NCBI GenBank assembly: GCA_002327305.1
Contig: DCUZ01000008.1
Span: forward strand, 1 to 15,313
Reading direction: 5' to 3'
DNA: 15,313 nt
From: Holophagales bacterium UBA2201
GTDB lineage: Bacteria; Acidobacteriota; Thermoanaerobaculia; UBA2201
How positions within the stretch are numbered: position 1 is the stretch's first letter; each line of letters begins with the position of its first letter. Position numbers and translations under genes: made by a program. Below the pieces are notes generated by a model, which saw nothing but the letters and a program-made list of their open reading frames with translations, had not been told where the DNA came from and made no database searches. Shown here piece after piece: positions 1 through 5,752 of the stretch.

Positions 1-24
1 TTCCAGCGTTCCAGCGTTCCAGCG
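1..24. repeat. Three tandem copies of an 8-bp unit (TTCCAGCG)
   Basis: The window opens with three perfect head-to-tail copies of TTCCAGCG. The array may continue to the left of the window. The next 35 bases contain degenerate TCCAC-like units and a 10-bp perfect palindrome, GGAGCGCTCC, at 32-41. No gene is visible before dnaX at 98, so this is the spacer upstream of the dnaX operon. Confidence 0.75.
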
Positions 25-79
25 GAAAGGCGGAGCGCTCCACACTCCACGATCCACGCTCTGCCATTCCAAATCAAGG

Positions 80-97
80 TATAATTTATATCCTAAT
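80..97 (+). promoter_or_regulatory. Putative -10 box and near-leaderless start of the dnaX operon
   Basis: A perfect consensus -10 hexamer, TATAAT, lies at 80-85, twelve bases before the dnaX ATG at 98. Transcription from it would begin around 92, leaving a leader of about 6 nt with no room for a Shine-Dalgarno sequence. No convincing -35 box is seen about 17 bp upstream. The same spacing recurs at other operon-leading genes in the window, which supports the reading. Confidence 0.5.
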
Positions 98-1639
98 ATG
101 ACCTACCAGGTTCTCGCCCGCCGTTTGAGACCCCAGGACTTCGCCTCCCTCCTGAACCAGGAGGATGCGAAGGGCACCCTCACCAACGCCCTCAAGAACG
201 GGCGCGCGGCCCACGCCTACCTCTTCCACGGGCCCCGCGGCACCGGTAAGACCACCGTGGCGCGCATTTTCGCCAAATGCCTCAACTGCCACGGCGGCAT
301 CACCGCCACCCCCTGCCTCTCCTGCCTTTCGTGCCTCGAGATCGCCGCCGGGACGGCCGTGGACGTCCACGAGATCGACGGCGCCACCTACACCAAGGCG
401 GAGGATATGCGGGAGATCATGGGGATGGTGGTCCTCCCCCCGGCGCGCGACCGGTTCAAGGTCTACATCATCGACGAGGTCCAGATGCTCTCCAACCACG
501 CCTTCAACGCCTTGTTGAAGACGCTGGAGGAGCCCCCGCCCCACGCGGTCTTCGTCTTCGCCACCACCGAGAAGCACAAGATCCCGGCCACCATCCTCTC
601 CCGCTGCCAGGTGTTCGGCTTCCACCTCCTGCCGGTGGAGATGATCAAGGGCTATTTGGGAGAGGTGCTGAAGGGGGAGGGCCTCAAGGCCTCCGACGCG
701 GTCCTCCACCGCCTCGCCCGCGCCGGCGGCGGCTCGGTGCGGGACACCCTCTCCCTGCTCGACCAGGTGATCAACCTCTGCGGGAAGGAACTGGACGAAT
801 CGGTGGTGGTGGGGATGCTGGGGGAGACCCGCGTGGAGGATTTCGCCCGCCTCCTCCTGATGGTCTCCCGGCAGGAGAGCGCCTCGATCGTCCGCACCCT
901 GCGCGGCGTGCGCGAACGGGGGGAGGACCTCCTCCAGTTCTTCCAGGCCTTCGTGGGGTTTCTGCGGACGGTCCTCTCGACCCACCTCCAGTTGGAGGAC
1001 GACACCTACACCGAGGCGGAGCGCGGGGAGGTGAAGCGGTGCGCCGCGGCCCTCTCGTACGAGGAGTGCCTGCGCGCCTACAACCTCTGCATCGAGAATC
1101 TCCCCCTCGTCCAGCGGACCGAATACCCCCACCTGGCCGTGGAGCTCCTCTTCCTCAAATTGGCCGAACTGCCCAAACTGGCCCGCCTCGAGGAACTGAT
1201 CGCCTCCGGCGACGTGCGCCGCGTCCCCGTGGGGATGCCGGCGGCGCAGGCGCCCCCCCCACCGGAGCGGAAGAAGACGAAGAAGGCCCAATTGATCGAG
1301 ATGCTGGAGGCGGAGAAGGCCTTCCTGGCCGGCTACCTGCAGGATGCCAATTTCAAGGAATCGGCCGGGGCCCTCGAGATCCTCTTCGCCCCCAAGTCCC
1401 GCCGGGCCCACGACCGCTGCGCGGAGAAGGAGAACCTGGACTGCATCGCGAAGGCGGCCGGGGAGATCTGGGGGGGCGCCGTGAAGGTGACGGTGGGGAT
1501 GGACGAGGCGGTCCAGCAGGCCCTCGACACGCGCATCAAGAAGGACCCCGCCATCCAGGCCCTCATCCGCGGGACGCAGGCCACGGTGGAGGAGGTCGAG
1601 TACCTTTCGGATCAGGAGGACGATAGCGATGAACATTAA
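98..1639 (+). CDS. dnaX: DNA polymerase III subunit gamma/tau
   Basis: This is the clamp-loader ATPase that opens the sliding clamp and loads it on primed DNA in the replisome. The 513-residue product has the AAA+ Walker A motif GPRGTGKT at residues 45-52, a zinc-binding cysteine set (C64, C73, C76, C79), Walker B IIDEVQM at 124-130, and the SRC motif of clamp loaders at 168-170. Residues after about 380 form a proline- and lysine-containing linker and a short C-terminal region, so the tau-specific part is shorter than in Escherichia coli (643 residues). No A-rich slippery heptamer is visible near the linker, so a programmed frameshift to gamma is not apparent. The ATG at 98 follows a TATAAT box closely and has no Shine-Dalgarno sequence. 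The gene leads the operon and overlaps ybaB by 11 nt. Confidence 0.97.
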   Translation: MTYQVLARRLRPQDFASLLNQEDAKGTLTNALKNGRAAHAYLFHGPRGTGKTTVARIFAKCLNCHGGITATPCLSCLSCLEIAAGTAVDVHEIDGATYTKAEDMREIMGMVVLPPARDRFKVYIIDEVQMLSNHAFNALLKTLEEPPPHAVFVFATTEKHKIPATILSRCQVFGFHLLPVEMIKGYLGEVLKGEGLKASDAVLHRLARAGGGSVRDTLSLLDQVINLCGKELDESVVVGMLGETRVEDFARLLLMVSRQESASIVRTLRGVRERGEDLLQFFQAFVGFLRTVLSTHLQLEDDTYTEAERGEVKRCAAALSYEECLRAYNLCIENLPLVQRTEYPHLAVELLFLKLAELPKLARLEELIASGDVRRVPVGMPAAQAPPPPERKKTKKAQLIEMLEAEKAFLAGYLQDANFKESAGALEILFAPKSRRAHDRCAEKENLDCIAKAAGEIWGGAVKVTVGMDEAVQQALDTRIKKDPAIQALIRGTQATVEEVEYLSDQEDDSDEH

Positions 1640-1916
1640 AAAACTGATGAAACAGGCCCAGCAGATGCAGGAGGAGATGCAGGAACGGCTCAAAACGGTG
1701 GAGGTGGAGGGAAGCGCCGGCGGCGGCGTGGTGAAGGTCACCGTCAACGGGCACAAGGAGCTCATCAAGGTCGGCCTCGACCCCGAGATCCTCAAACCGG
1801 AGGAGAAGGAGATGGTGGAGGACCTCATCCTGGCCGCCGTCAAGGACGCCCAGGAAAAGGCCGACGCCCAGGTGCAGGGGATGCTGGGGGCGTTGACGGG
1901 GGGCATGGGCTTTTAG
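1629..1916 (+). CDS. ybaB: YbaB/EbfC family nucleoid-associated protein
   Basis: This is a small DNA-binding dimer of the YbaB/EbfC family, usually encoded between dnaX and recR. The 95-residue protein begins with MNIKKLMKQAQQMQEEMQ, an amphipathic glutamine-rich helix typical of the family. A glycine-rich stretch and the VKVTVNGHKEL strand region follow (about residues 30-47), and then a C-terminal helix ending GMLGALTGGMGF. The length is normal. The start overlaps the dnaX end by 11 nt and is preceded by AGGAGG at 1615-1620, so translation can start independently or be coupled. Its exact role is not settled in the family; a link to nucleoid organisation or to RecR is inferred from gene order. 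Confidence 0.95.
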   Translation: MNIKKLMKQAQQMQEEMQERLKTVEVEGSAGGGVVKVTVNGHKELIKVGLDPEILKPEEKEMVEDLILAAVKDAQEKADAQVQGMLGALTGGMGF

Positions 1917-2510
1917 ATGGGCCCCCTCGACGCCCTCATCGAGGCCTTCCGGGCCCTCCCCGGGGTGGGCCGCAAGACGGCCACCCGGTACGCCTTTCAC
2001 ATCCTGCGCGAGAAACCGGAAGCGGTCCGGGGCCTGGCCGACGCCCTGGTCGCCGTCAAGGAGAGCCTGCGTCCCTGCTCGGTTTGCCGCTGCTTCTCGG
2101 AGGCCGACCCTTGCCCCCTGTGTTCCGACCCGGAACGCGCAGGAACGCAGCTGTGCGTGGTGGAGGACACCCGGGACGTCCTCCTCGTGGAGCGGTTGGG
2201 CGGCTATCGGGGGCGTTATCACGTCCTCGGCGGCCTTCTGGCCCCCCTCAAGGGGGTCCAGCCGGAGCATCTGGCCGTGGACGGCCTCCTTCAGCGTCTC
2301 GACGGCGGGGGGGTGGACGAGGTGATCCTGGCCCTCTCCCCCACCGTGGAGGGGCTGACCACGGCCCGTTACCTGGAAAACATCCTCAAAGGGCGGGGGG
2401 TGAGGGTCTCGGAATTGGCCCGCGGGCTGGCCGTGGGGACCGACCTCGAATATGCCGACGAGGCGACGCTCGCGCTGGCCCTGGAGGGGCGCACCACCGT
2501 CCTTCCGTAA
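1917..2510 (+). CDS. recR: Recombination mediator protein RecR
   Basis: RecR acts with RecF and RecO to load RecA on single-stranded gaps. The 197-residue protein has the family's full architecture: an N-terminal helix-hairpin-helix (LPGVGRKTATRYAFHIL, residues 14-30), a zinc finger with C54, C57, C66 and C69, a Toprim domain starting at about residue 78 with the acidic residues of VVEDTRD, and the C-terminal RGLAVGTDLEYADEATL signature. The ATG follows the ybaB stop codon with no spacer, so translation is probably coupled. The order dnaX-ybaB-recR is widespread in bacteria and confirms the calls. Confidence 0.97.
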   Translation: MGPLDALIEAFRALPGVGRKTATRYAFHILREKPEAVRGLADALVAVKESLRPCSVCRCFSEADPCPLCSDPERAGTQLCVVEDTRDVLLVERLGGYRGRYHVLGGLLAPLKGVQPEHLAVDGLLQRLDGGGVDEVILALSPTVEGLTTARYLENILKGRGVRVSELARGLAVGTDLEYADEATLALALEGRTTVLP

Positions 2511-2513
2511 GAG

Positions 2514-2567
2514 TTGCATTTTGCCGTTCAATATGGTAAAACCATAGGTCCGAAAGGGGGAAAGTGC
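2514..2567 (+). promoter_or_regulatory. Spacer before mglB with an inverted repeat and a ribosome binding site
   Basis: The only real gap in the first operon holds a perfect inverted repeat, TATGGT-AAA-ACCATA (2532-2546). A possible promoter sits on it: TTGCCG at 2521-2526 with a CATAGG-like -10 about 17 bp downstream. A strong purine-rich ribosome binding site, AAAGGGGG, lies before the ATG at 2568. The repeat could be an operator or a weak hairpin that lets mglBA be expressed separately from recR. The promoter reading is tentative. Confidence 0.3.
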
Positions 2568-3068
2568 ATGCCTGGCTACGATCTCATCATGTATGATGAG
2601 GAATTTCAGCGCATAAAGGAGATTCTCTCCCGCCTACGCATGGAGACCAACGCCAAGGTCGCCTTCCTCGTGGACAAGAACGGGCAGCAGATCGCGGCCC
2701 AGGGGGACCTCGAGGGATTGGATACCACTTCTCTGGCGTCCCTCACCGCCGGCAACGTGGCCGCCACCGACGGGCTGGCCCGCCTCATCGGCGAAAAGGA
2801 GTTCTCCGTCCTGTTCCACGAGGGGGAGAGGGACAACATCCACATCTCCATCGTCGGTCAGCGGGTCATCCTCGTCGTCATCTTCGACGAGCGCTCCTCC
2901 CTCGGCCTCGTCCGCCTCCGGGTGAAGAAGGCCAGCCAGGAGCTGGAGCGGGTCTTCGACGACATCCTGAAAAAGGTCGAGAAGGAAAAGGAATCCATGA
3001 CCGCCGGTTTCGAATCCCCCTTCGCCGAGATCACCGACGAGGACATCGACGCCCTCTTCTCCGAATGA
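2568..3068 (+). CDS. mglB: Roadblock/LC7 domain protein, MglB-like GTPase-activating protein
   Basis: MglB proteins are homodimeric Roadblock/LC7 proteins that stimulate GTP hydrolysis by MglA and help set cell polarity. The 166-residue product has a Roadblock-type domain from about residue 10 to 125: a first helix (EEFQRIKEILSRLRMET), the NAKVAFLVDKNGQQIAAQGD strand pair, and a later IHISIVGQRVILVVIFDE strand region. A charged helix and an acidic tail follow. I chose ATG 2568 because it follows a strong ribosome binding site and gives a normal N terminus; an in-frame start at 2514 would add an unrelated 18-residue leader. The stop codon overlaps the mglA start as ATGA, which supports coupled synthesis of the two partners. 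Confidence 0.88.
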   Translation: MPGYDLIMYDEEFQRIKEILSRLRMETNAKVAFLVDKNGQQIAAQGDLEGLDTTSLASLTAGNVAATDGLARLIGEKEFSVLFHEGERDNIHISIVGQRVILVVIFDERSSLGLVRLRVKKASQELERVFDDILKKVEKEKESMTAGFESPFAEITDEDIDALFSE

Positions 3069-3649
3069 CCTTCATCAATTATTCCGCCCGCGAGATCAAC
3101 ATCAAGCTGGTCTATTACGGCCCCGGCCTCGGGGGGAAGACCACCAACCTGCAGTGGATCTACAACAAGACCGATCCGGACACCAAGGGGAAGATGATCT
3201 CGCTCGCCACGGAAACCGACCGCACCCTCTTCTTCGACTTCCTGCCCCTCGACCTCGGCACCGTGCGCGGCTTCAAAACGCGGTTCCACCTCTACACCGT
3301 CCCCGGTCAGGTGTTCTACGACGCCTCCCGCAAGTTGATCCTGAAGGGGGCCGACGGCATCGTCTTCGTCGCCGACTCGCAGGAGGCGCGCATGGAGGCC
3401 AACATCGAGGCCCTCAAGAACCTCGAGAAGAACCTCCGCGACCAGGGCTACGACCTGCGCACCATGCCCTACGCCCTGCAGTTCAACAAGCGCGACCTCC
3501 CCTCCGCCGTCTCGGTGGAGGAAATGTACCGGCTCCTCAACTACAAGGAGGAGCCGACCTTCGAGGGGATCGCCACCAAGGGCGTGGGCGTCTTCGAGAC
3601 CCTCAAGTCCATCGCCAAACTCGTCCTGATGGAACTCAAGAAAAAATAA
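3065..3649 (+). CDS. mglA: MglA-family small Ras-like GTPase
   Basis: MglA is a polarity GTPase best known from Myxococcus gliding and twitching motility; homologues occur in many bacteria including non-gliders. The 194-residue protein shows P-loop GPGLGGKT (19-26), an MglA-type PLDLG segment (61-65), TVPGQ (78-82) and NKRD (141-144). The last gives guanine specificity, and ATKGVGVFETLK acts as the G5 region. Thr78 occupies the position where most Ras proteins have an aspartate, as in Myxococcus MglA. The start overlaps the mglB stop by 4 nt. It is the last gene of the dnaX operon; the next 267 bp are non-coding on this strand. The type of motility or polarity it serves cannot be told from this window. 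Confidence 0.95.
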   Translation: MTFINYSAREINIKLVYYGPGLGGKTTNLQWIYNKTDPDTKGKMISLATETDRTLFFDFLPLDLGTVRGFKTRFHLYTVPGQVFYDASRKLILKGADGIVFVADSQEARMEANIEALKNLEKNLRDQGYDLRTMPYALQFNKRDLPSAVSVEEMYRLLNYKEEPTFEGIATKGVGVFETLKSIAKLVLMELKKK

Positions 3650-3786
3650 TTTCCCCGCCCAACCGAAGTGCGCAGTTACGCAAAAGCGTAAGTGCGCGGT
3701 GGCGTTGCCGGCATCCCGCAGGGGAGCATCGCGATGCGCCCGGGGAGGGTTCGGCATCGGCATCGGTTTTGGATATCCATGAAGTG
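3650..3786. other. Spacer after mglA with short repeats and hairpins
   Basis: No gene is visible here. The spacer contains a direct repeat AAGTGCGC (3666-3673 and 3690-3697) flanking a perfect hairpin TTACGC-AAAA-GCGTAA (3676-3691), and a 12-bp palindrome GCATCGCGATGC (3726-3737). At 3752-3769 there are three CGGCAT-type hexamers. None of the hairpins is followed by a T-run on the plus strand, so I do not call a terminator for mglA. Confidence 0.6.
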
Positions 3787-3813
3787 AAAAAAATCAGCCT
3801 GACATCAGGCTGA
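3787..3813 (-). terminator. Rho-independent terminator of the lysine-rich protein gene
   Basis: On the minus strand a perfect 9-bp stem, TCAGCCTGA paired with TCAGGCTGA (2-nt central loop; 3794-3813), is followed directly by seven T residues (3793 down to 3787). This is a textbook intrinsic terminator. It lies about 100 bp past the stop codon of the lysine-rich gene. The opposite strand lacks a T-run after the stem, so it acts on minus-strand transcripts only. Confidence 0.88.
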
Positions 3814-3831
3814 CGGGTGGTGCGATCGGAA

Positions 3832-3911
3832 ACCCGCAACCCGGGGAGGAAGCAGGAACGGCCCAAAGGGCCGGTCCCGCTCCTCCACAAGGGGTTTGCG
3901 GGTGGAGCGGG
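3832..3911 (-). other. Structured 3' untranslated region of the lysine-rich gene
   Basis: Between the stop codon and the terminator lie two adjacent hairpins: CCCGCTCC (3876-3883) with GGAGCGGG (3904-3911), and a 10-bp stem with one mismatch around an AAA loop (3855-3877). In addition ACCCGCAA (3832-3839) is complementary to TTGCGGGT (3896-3903), which sits in the loop of the first hairpin. This would allow a pseudoknot or alternative fold. The GC-rich background makes chance pairing possible. Confidence 0.35.
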
Positions 3912-3916
3912 CGAAG

Positions 3917-4060
3917 CTACTTCTTCTTGGCGACTTTCTTCTTGGCGACCTTCTTGGCCACCTTCTTCTTGGGGGCCACCTTCTTGGCGACCTTCTTCTT
4001 CGGGGCGGCCTTCTTCTTCGGGGCGGCCTTCTTCACGACTTTCTTCTTGGCAACGGGCAT
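3917..4060 (-). CDS. 47-residue lysine-rich, histone H1-tail-like protein
   Basis: The product is built from only five amino acids: 24 lysine, 10 alanine, 8 valine, 4 proline and the initial methionine. It consists of AAPKKK and VAKK/VAPKKK modules. This resembles the C-terminal tail of eukaryotic histone H1 and bacterial H1-like proteins such as chlamydial Hc1 and the Bordetella and Pseudomonas lysine-rich proteins. Binding to DNA or RNA through charge is therefore the likely role (inference). No folded domain precedes the tail. ATG 4060 is chosen because AAAGGAGAG lies seven bases upstream; an in-frame TTG/GTG-type extension to 4189 would start upstream of the predicted -10 box. The gene has its own promoter, leader hairpin and terminator, so it is a real monocistronic unit rather than a simple-repeat artefact. 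Confidence 0.8.
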   Translation of the reverse strand: MPVAKKKVVKKAAPKKKAAPKKKVAKKVAPKKKVAKKVAKKKVAKKK

Positions 4061-4094
4061 GATCTCTCCTTTCTTGCATCCGTCGTTTTCCGGA

Positions 4095-4127
4095 GGAGCG
4101 GAACGCCGGGCTTCCGTTTTCCGCTCC
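4095..4127 (-). other. Hairpin in the leader of the lysine-rich gene
   Basis: A perfect 9-bp stem, GGAGCGGAA (4095-4103) with TTCCGCTCC (4119-4127), encloses a 15-nt loop. It would lie in the roughly 95-nt untranslated leader between the predicted transcription start (about 4155) and the ribosome binding site (4065-4073). It leaves the ribosome binding site free. It may stabilise the transcript or act in regulation; neither is shown. Confidence 0.45.
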
Positions 4128-4161
4128 CGCCGGGCGGCGTGTTGCGTTTCGCCACGACTCC

Positions 4162-4189
4162 ATGATAACCGATTATTTCCAGTTGTCAA
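4162..4189 (-). promoter_or_regulatory. Sigma70-type promoter of the lysine-rich gene
   Basis: On the minus strand a perfect -35 box TTGACA (complement of 4184-4189) is followed 16 bp later by TATCAT (complement of 4162-4167), a five-of-six match to the -10 consensus. The surrounding 40 bp are noticeably more AT-rich than the rest of the window. This is the best canonical promoter in the window, which suggests that the small protein is made at a high level. Confidence 0.7.
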
Positions 4190-4209
4190 TATTTTTCTTC
4201 ACGATCCGT

Positions 4210-4245
4210 CGGAATCTGAATCGGTATCGGCATCGGAATCGGTTT
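4210..4245. repeat. Tandem CGGNAT hexamer array
   Basis: Six head-to-tail hexamers of the form CGGAAT, CTGAAT, CGGTAT, CGGCAT, CGGAAT, CGGTTT. The same family appears at 3752-3769 in the same orientation and at 4475-4497 in inverted orientation. It lies in the spacer between the lysine-rich gene and the end of the sigma-factor operon. No coding frame is supported across it. Confidence 0.75.
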
Positions 4246-4474
4246 TGAAATGCTCGAATTCCGAGAAAGAATTCGTCTCGCAATTTCTTCAACGATAACT
4301 ATTTCTGCATTGCTTGCTTCGTCGGAAGCGGCAGTCCCCCGCACCCGCCCGGCAGTGCGCTGTTCGCCCTCCTCCACCGAGGAGCGAAAGCGCGACGAAC
4401 GACGCCGGGCCCAGACCGAGCACCAAGGACGACCGTTCGGTATCGGCTTTCGATTGAATAAGAATCCGATGGCG
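4246..4474. other. Non-coding segment between inverted hexamer arrays
   Basis: This part of the 448-bp spacer (4061-4508) holds no convincing gene. It includes an inverted repeat CGAATTC/GAATTCG (4254-4260 and 4268-4274), a short AT-richer stretch to about 4320, and then GC-rich sequence. Open frames crossing it lack start signals and conserved-looking sequence. It is bounded by oppositely oriented CGGNAT arrays, as a decayed small mobile element might be, but no transposase or target duplication is visible. Confidence 0.4.
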
Positions 4475-4497
4475 AATGCCGATCCCGATTCCGATCT
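4475..4497. repeat. Inverted copy of the CGGNAT hexamer array
   Basis: Read on the minus strand, GATCGG, AATCGG, GATCGG and CATTCG follow one another, which is the same hexamer family as at 4210-4245 in the opposite orientation. It lies directly downstream (on the minus strand) of the stop codon of the bactofilin-like gene. Confidence 0.55.
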
Positions 4498-4508
4498 CGA
4501 AAAGAAAT

Positions 4509-5312
4509 CTATGGGGCGGAGCGAGGGGGGGCGAAGAGCGACTGGTGGGCGCGGAAGCGGAAACTCATCTGCACCAGGACGACGCCGAGGGCGGCGAGCG
4601 TGGCGAGCCATCCCGCGACCGCGCCGGCGTAGGGAACGGCGCGCAGGAGCGTCACGGCGAACCAGCCGGCGAAGAGGCAGGGAACGGGGCCCCATCGCCG
4701 GACGAGAAGGGCGCCGACGGTCCAGAACACCACCACCATGCCGTAGGCCTTGGCAAGGAAGAAGAAGGCGAGGAGGGAGAGGAGGAGCGGATACCCCACC
4801 ACGAGTTGGAGCATGAAGAAGAAGAGGGTGAAGAGGAGGAAGAAGATGACCAGGGCGGCGAGCCCCACCGAAGCGGCGAGAAGGGGGCGGTCGCGCAGGA
4901 CCACCTGCCCGGTGGCCATCTGCGCCGGGAGGAAGGCGGACAGGATGAAGGCGAGGAAAAGCCAGAAGAGGGCGAGGGCGATCTGCGACGGGAGCCTCTG
5001 CCCCTCCATCCCCATCGGGGCGATCAGGGTCTCGGTCCCGGTGACGACGGCCCCCTCCTCCTTGCGCAGGGTCCCGAAGAGGATGAAGAGGTCGCGCACC
5101 ACGGCGCCCGGCTTCAGCGTGCAGGTGCCCCCCACCACGTAGACGCGGCCGTCCACCCTCCCCCCCACGGTCAGGGAACCGAACAGCACGGTGACGTCGC
5201 GTCGCGCGTCCTCCTTCACCTCCAGCGGAGCGAAGAAAGCGACCACGCTCTCCTGGGCCGGGGCCGCCGACGCGGCCAGGACGACGAGAAGGAGCGCCGC
5301 GGCGGACCTCAT
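4509..5312 (-). CDS. Exported membrane protein with bactofilin-like repeats, target of the adjacent sigma system
   Basis: The 267-residue protein starts with a cleavable signal peptide (MRSAAALLLVVLAASAAPAQ, residues 1-20). Residues 28-98 show about three valine/glycine-rich repeats (VTVLFGSLTVGGRVDGRVYVVGG and similar) of the beta-helical type found in bactofilins and other polymer-forming proteins. After residue 109 come about five hydrophobic segments (109-130, 142-160, 161-178, 180-203, 226-248). The order signal peptide, extracytoplasmic beta repeats, membrane bundle is seen in uncharacterised proteins encoded beside ECF sigma factors. The ATG at 5312 overlaps the anti-sigma stop codon as ATGA and has no Shine-Dalgarno sequence, so it relies on coupling. 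Its role, perhaps envelope scaffold or stress sensor, is inferred from context only. Confidence 0.72.
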   Translation of the reverse strand: MRSAAALLLVVLAASAAPAQESVVAFFAPLEVKEDARRDVTVLFGSLTVGGRVDGRVYVVGGTCTLKPGAVVRDLFILFGTLRKEEGAVVTGTETLIAPMGMEGQRLPSQIALALFWLFLAFILSAFLPAQMATGQVVLRDRPLLAASVGLAALVIFFLLFTLFFFMLQLVVGYPLLLSLLAFFFLAKAYGMVVVFWTVGALLVRRWGPVPCLFAGWFAVTLLRAVPYAGAVAGWLATLAALGVVLVQMSFRFRAHQSLFAPPRSAP

Positions 5313-5752
5313 GCCCGCTGGAGCAGGCGGCGCATCCCCCACCCCGCCGCCGCCAAACCCGACAGGACGGCCAGAACGGCGGCCCAGCCCCCCTGCTGGA
5401 AGAGGGCGCGGCTGAAGGGGGTGAGAACGCCGAACGAGGAGAGGAGCTCGGCCCAGGGCTCGGGGTCCACCAGGCCGTGAAGCGCCAGGAAGACCGCCAG
5501 CACCAAGCACCCCGCGACGGCGAGGAGGACCCGGTCCCTCCGCCTCGGGACGACGGGAGGGACAAAGGGGGCGTCCAGGCGGAAGGCCGCCGTCTCGGCC
5601 GGCGCCCTCAGCGCCTCCACGGCGGCCCGCTGGAGGGCCAGTTCGCGCGCGCAGGCGGCGCAGGAGGCGAAGTGGGCGAGGGCTTCCGCCGGCGCTCCCG
5701 CGCCGTCGGCGTGGTCGATGAGGGCGTTGACCCAGCGCTCACACGGATCCAT
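5309..5752 (-). CDS. Anti-sigma factor with HC2-type zinc finger
   Basis: Such proteins hold an ECF sigma factor at the membrane until a signal releases it. The 147-residue product has the zinc-binding motif H27-x3-C31-x2-C34 in an N-terminal cytoplasmic helix region. A basic stretch (VPRRRDR) and a transmembrane segment (about 75-92) follow, then a short external loop and a second hydrophobic segment (about 122-139). Two membrane passes are less common than one in this family. The start overlaps the sigma gene by 14 nt and has GGAGGAA a few bases upstream. The stop overlaps the next gene as ATGA. The sigma/anti-sigma pairing is established for this arrangement; the signal is unknown. Confidence 0.85.
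   Translation of the reverse strand: MDPCERWVNALIDHADGAGAPAEALAHFASCAACARELALQRAAVEALRAPAETAAFRLDAPFVPPVVPRRRDRVLLAVAGCLVLAVFLALHGLVDPEPWAELLSSFGVLTPFSRALFQQGGWAAVLAVLSGLAAAGWGMRRLLQRA

Noticed and set aside
1260..1300. Programmed frameshift site in dnaX
   Set aside because: The lysine-coding stretch uses AAG-rich codons with no run of six or more A residues and no strong following hairpin that I can identify.
3726..3737. Palindrome GCATCGCGATGC as an mglA terminator
   Set aside because: It is perfect but has no following T-run and no extended stem; left as an unexplained palindrome.
3917..4189. A longer, 90-residue version of the lysine-rich protein starting at 4189
   Set aside because: The extension would start upstream of the predicted -10 box and lacks a ribosome binding site; ATG 4060 has AAAGGAGAG at the right distance.
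3896..4298. Plus-strand open frames opposite the lysine-rich gene
   Set aside because: They are mirror frames of the lysine codons (runs of Phe, Leu and Thr or Ser, Arg and Pro) without ribosome binding sites.
4186..4508. C-terminal extension of a minus-strand frame through the spacer (Ile-Pro repeat ending)
   Set aside because: It is a read-through frame different from that of the bactofilin-like gene, crosses the hexamer repeats and has no start signal.
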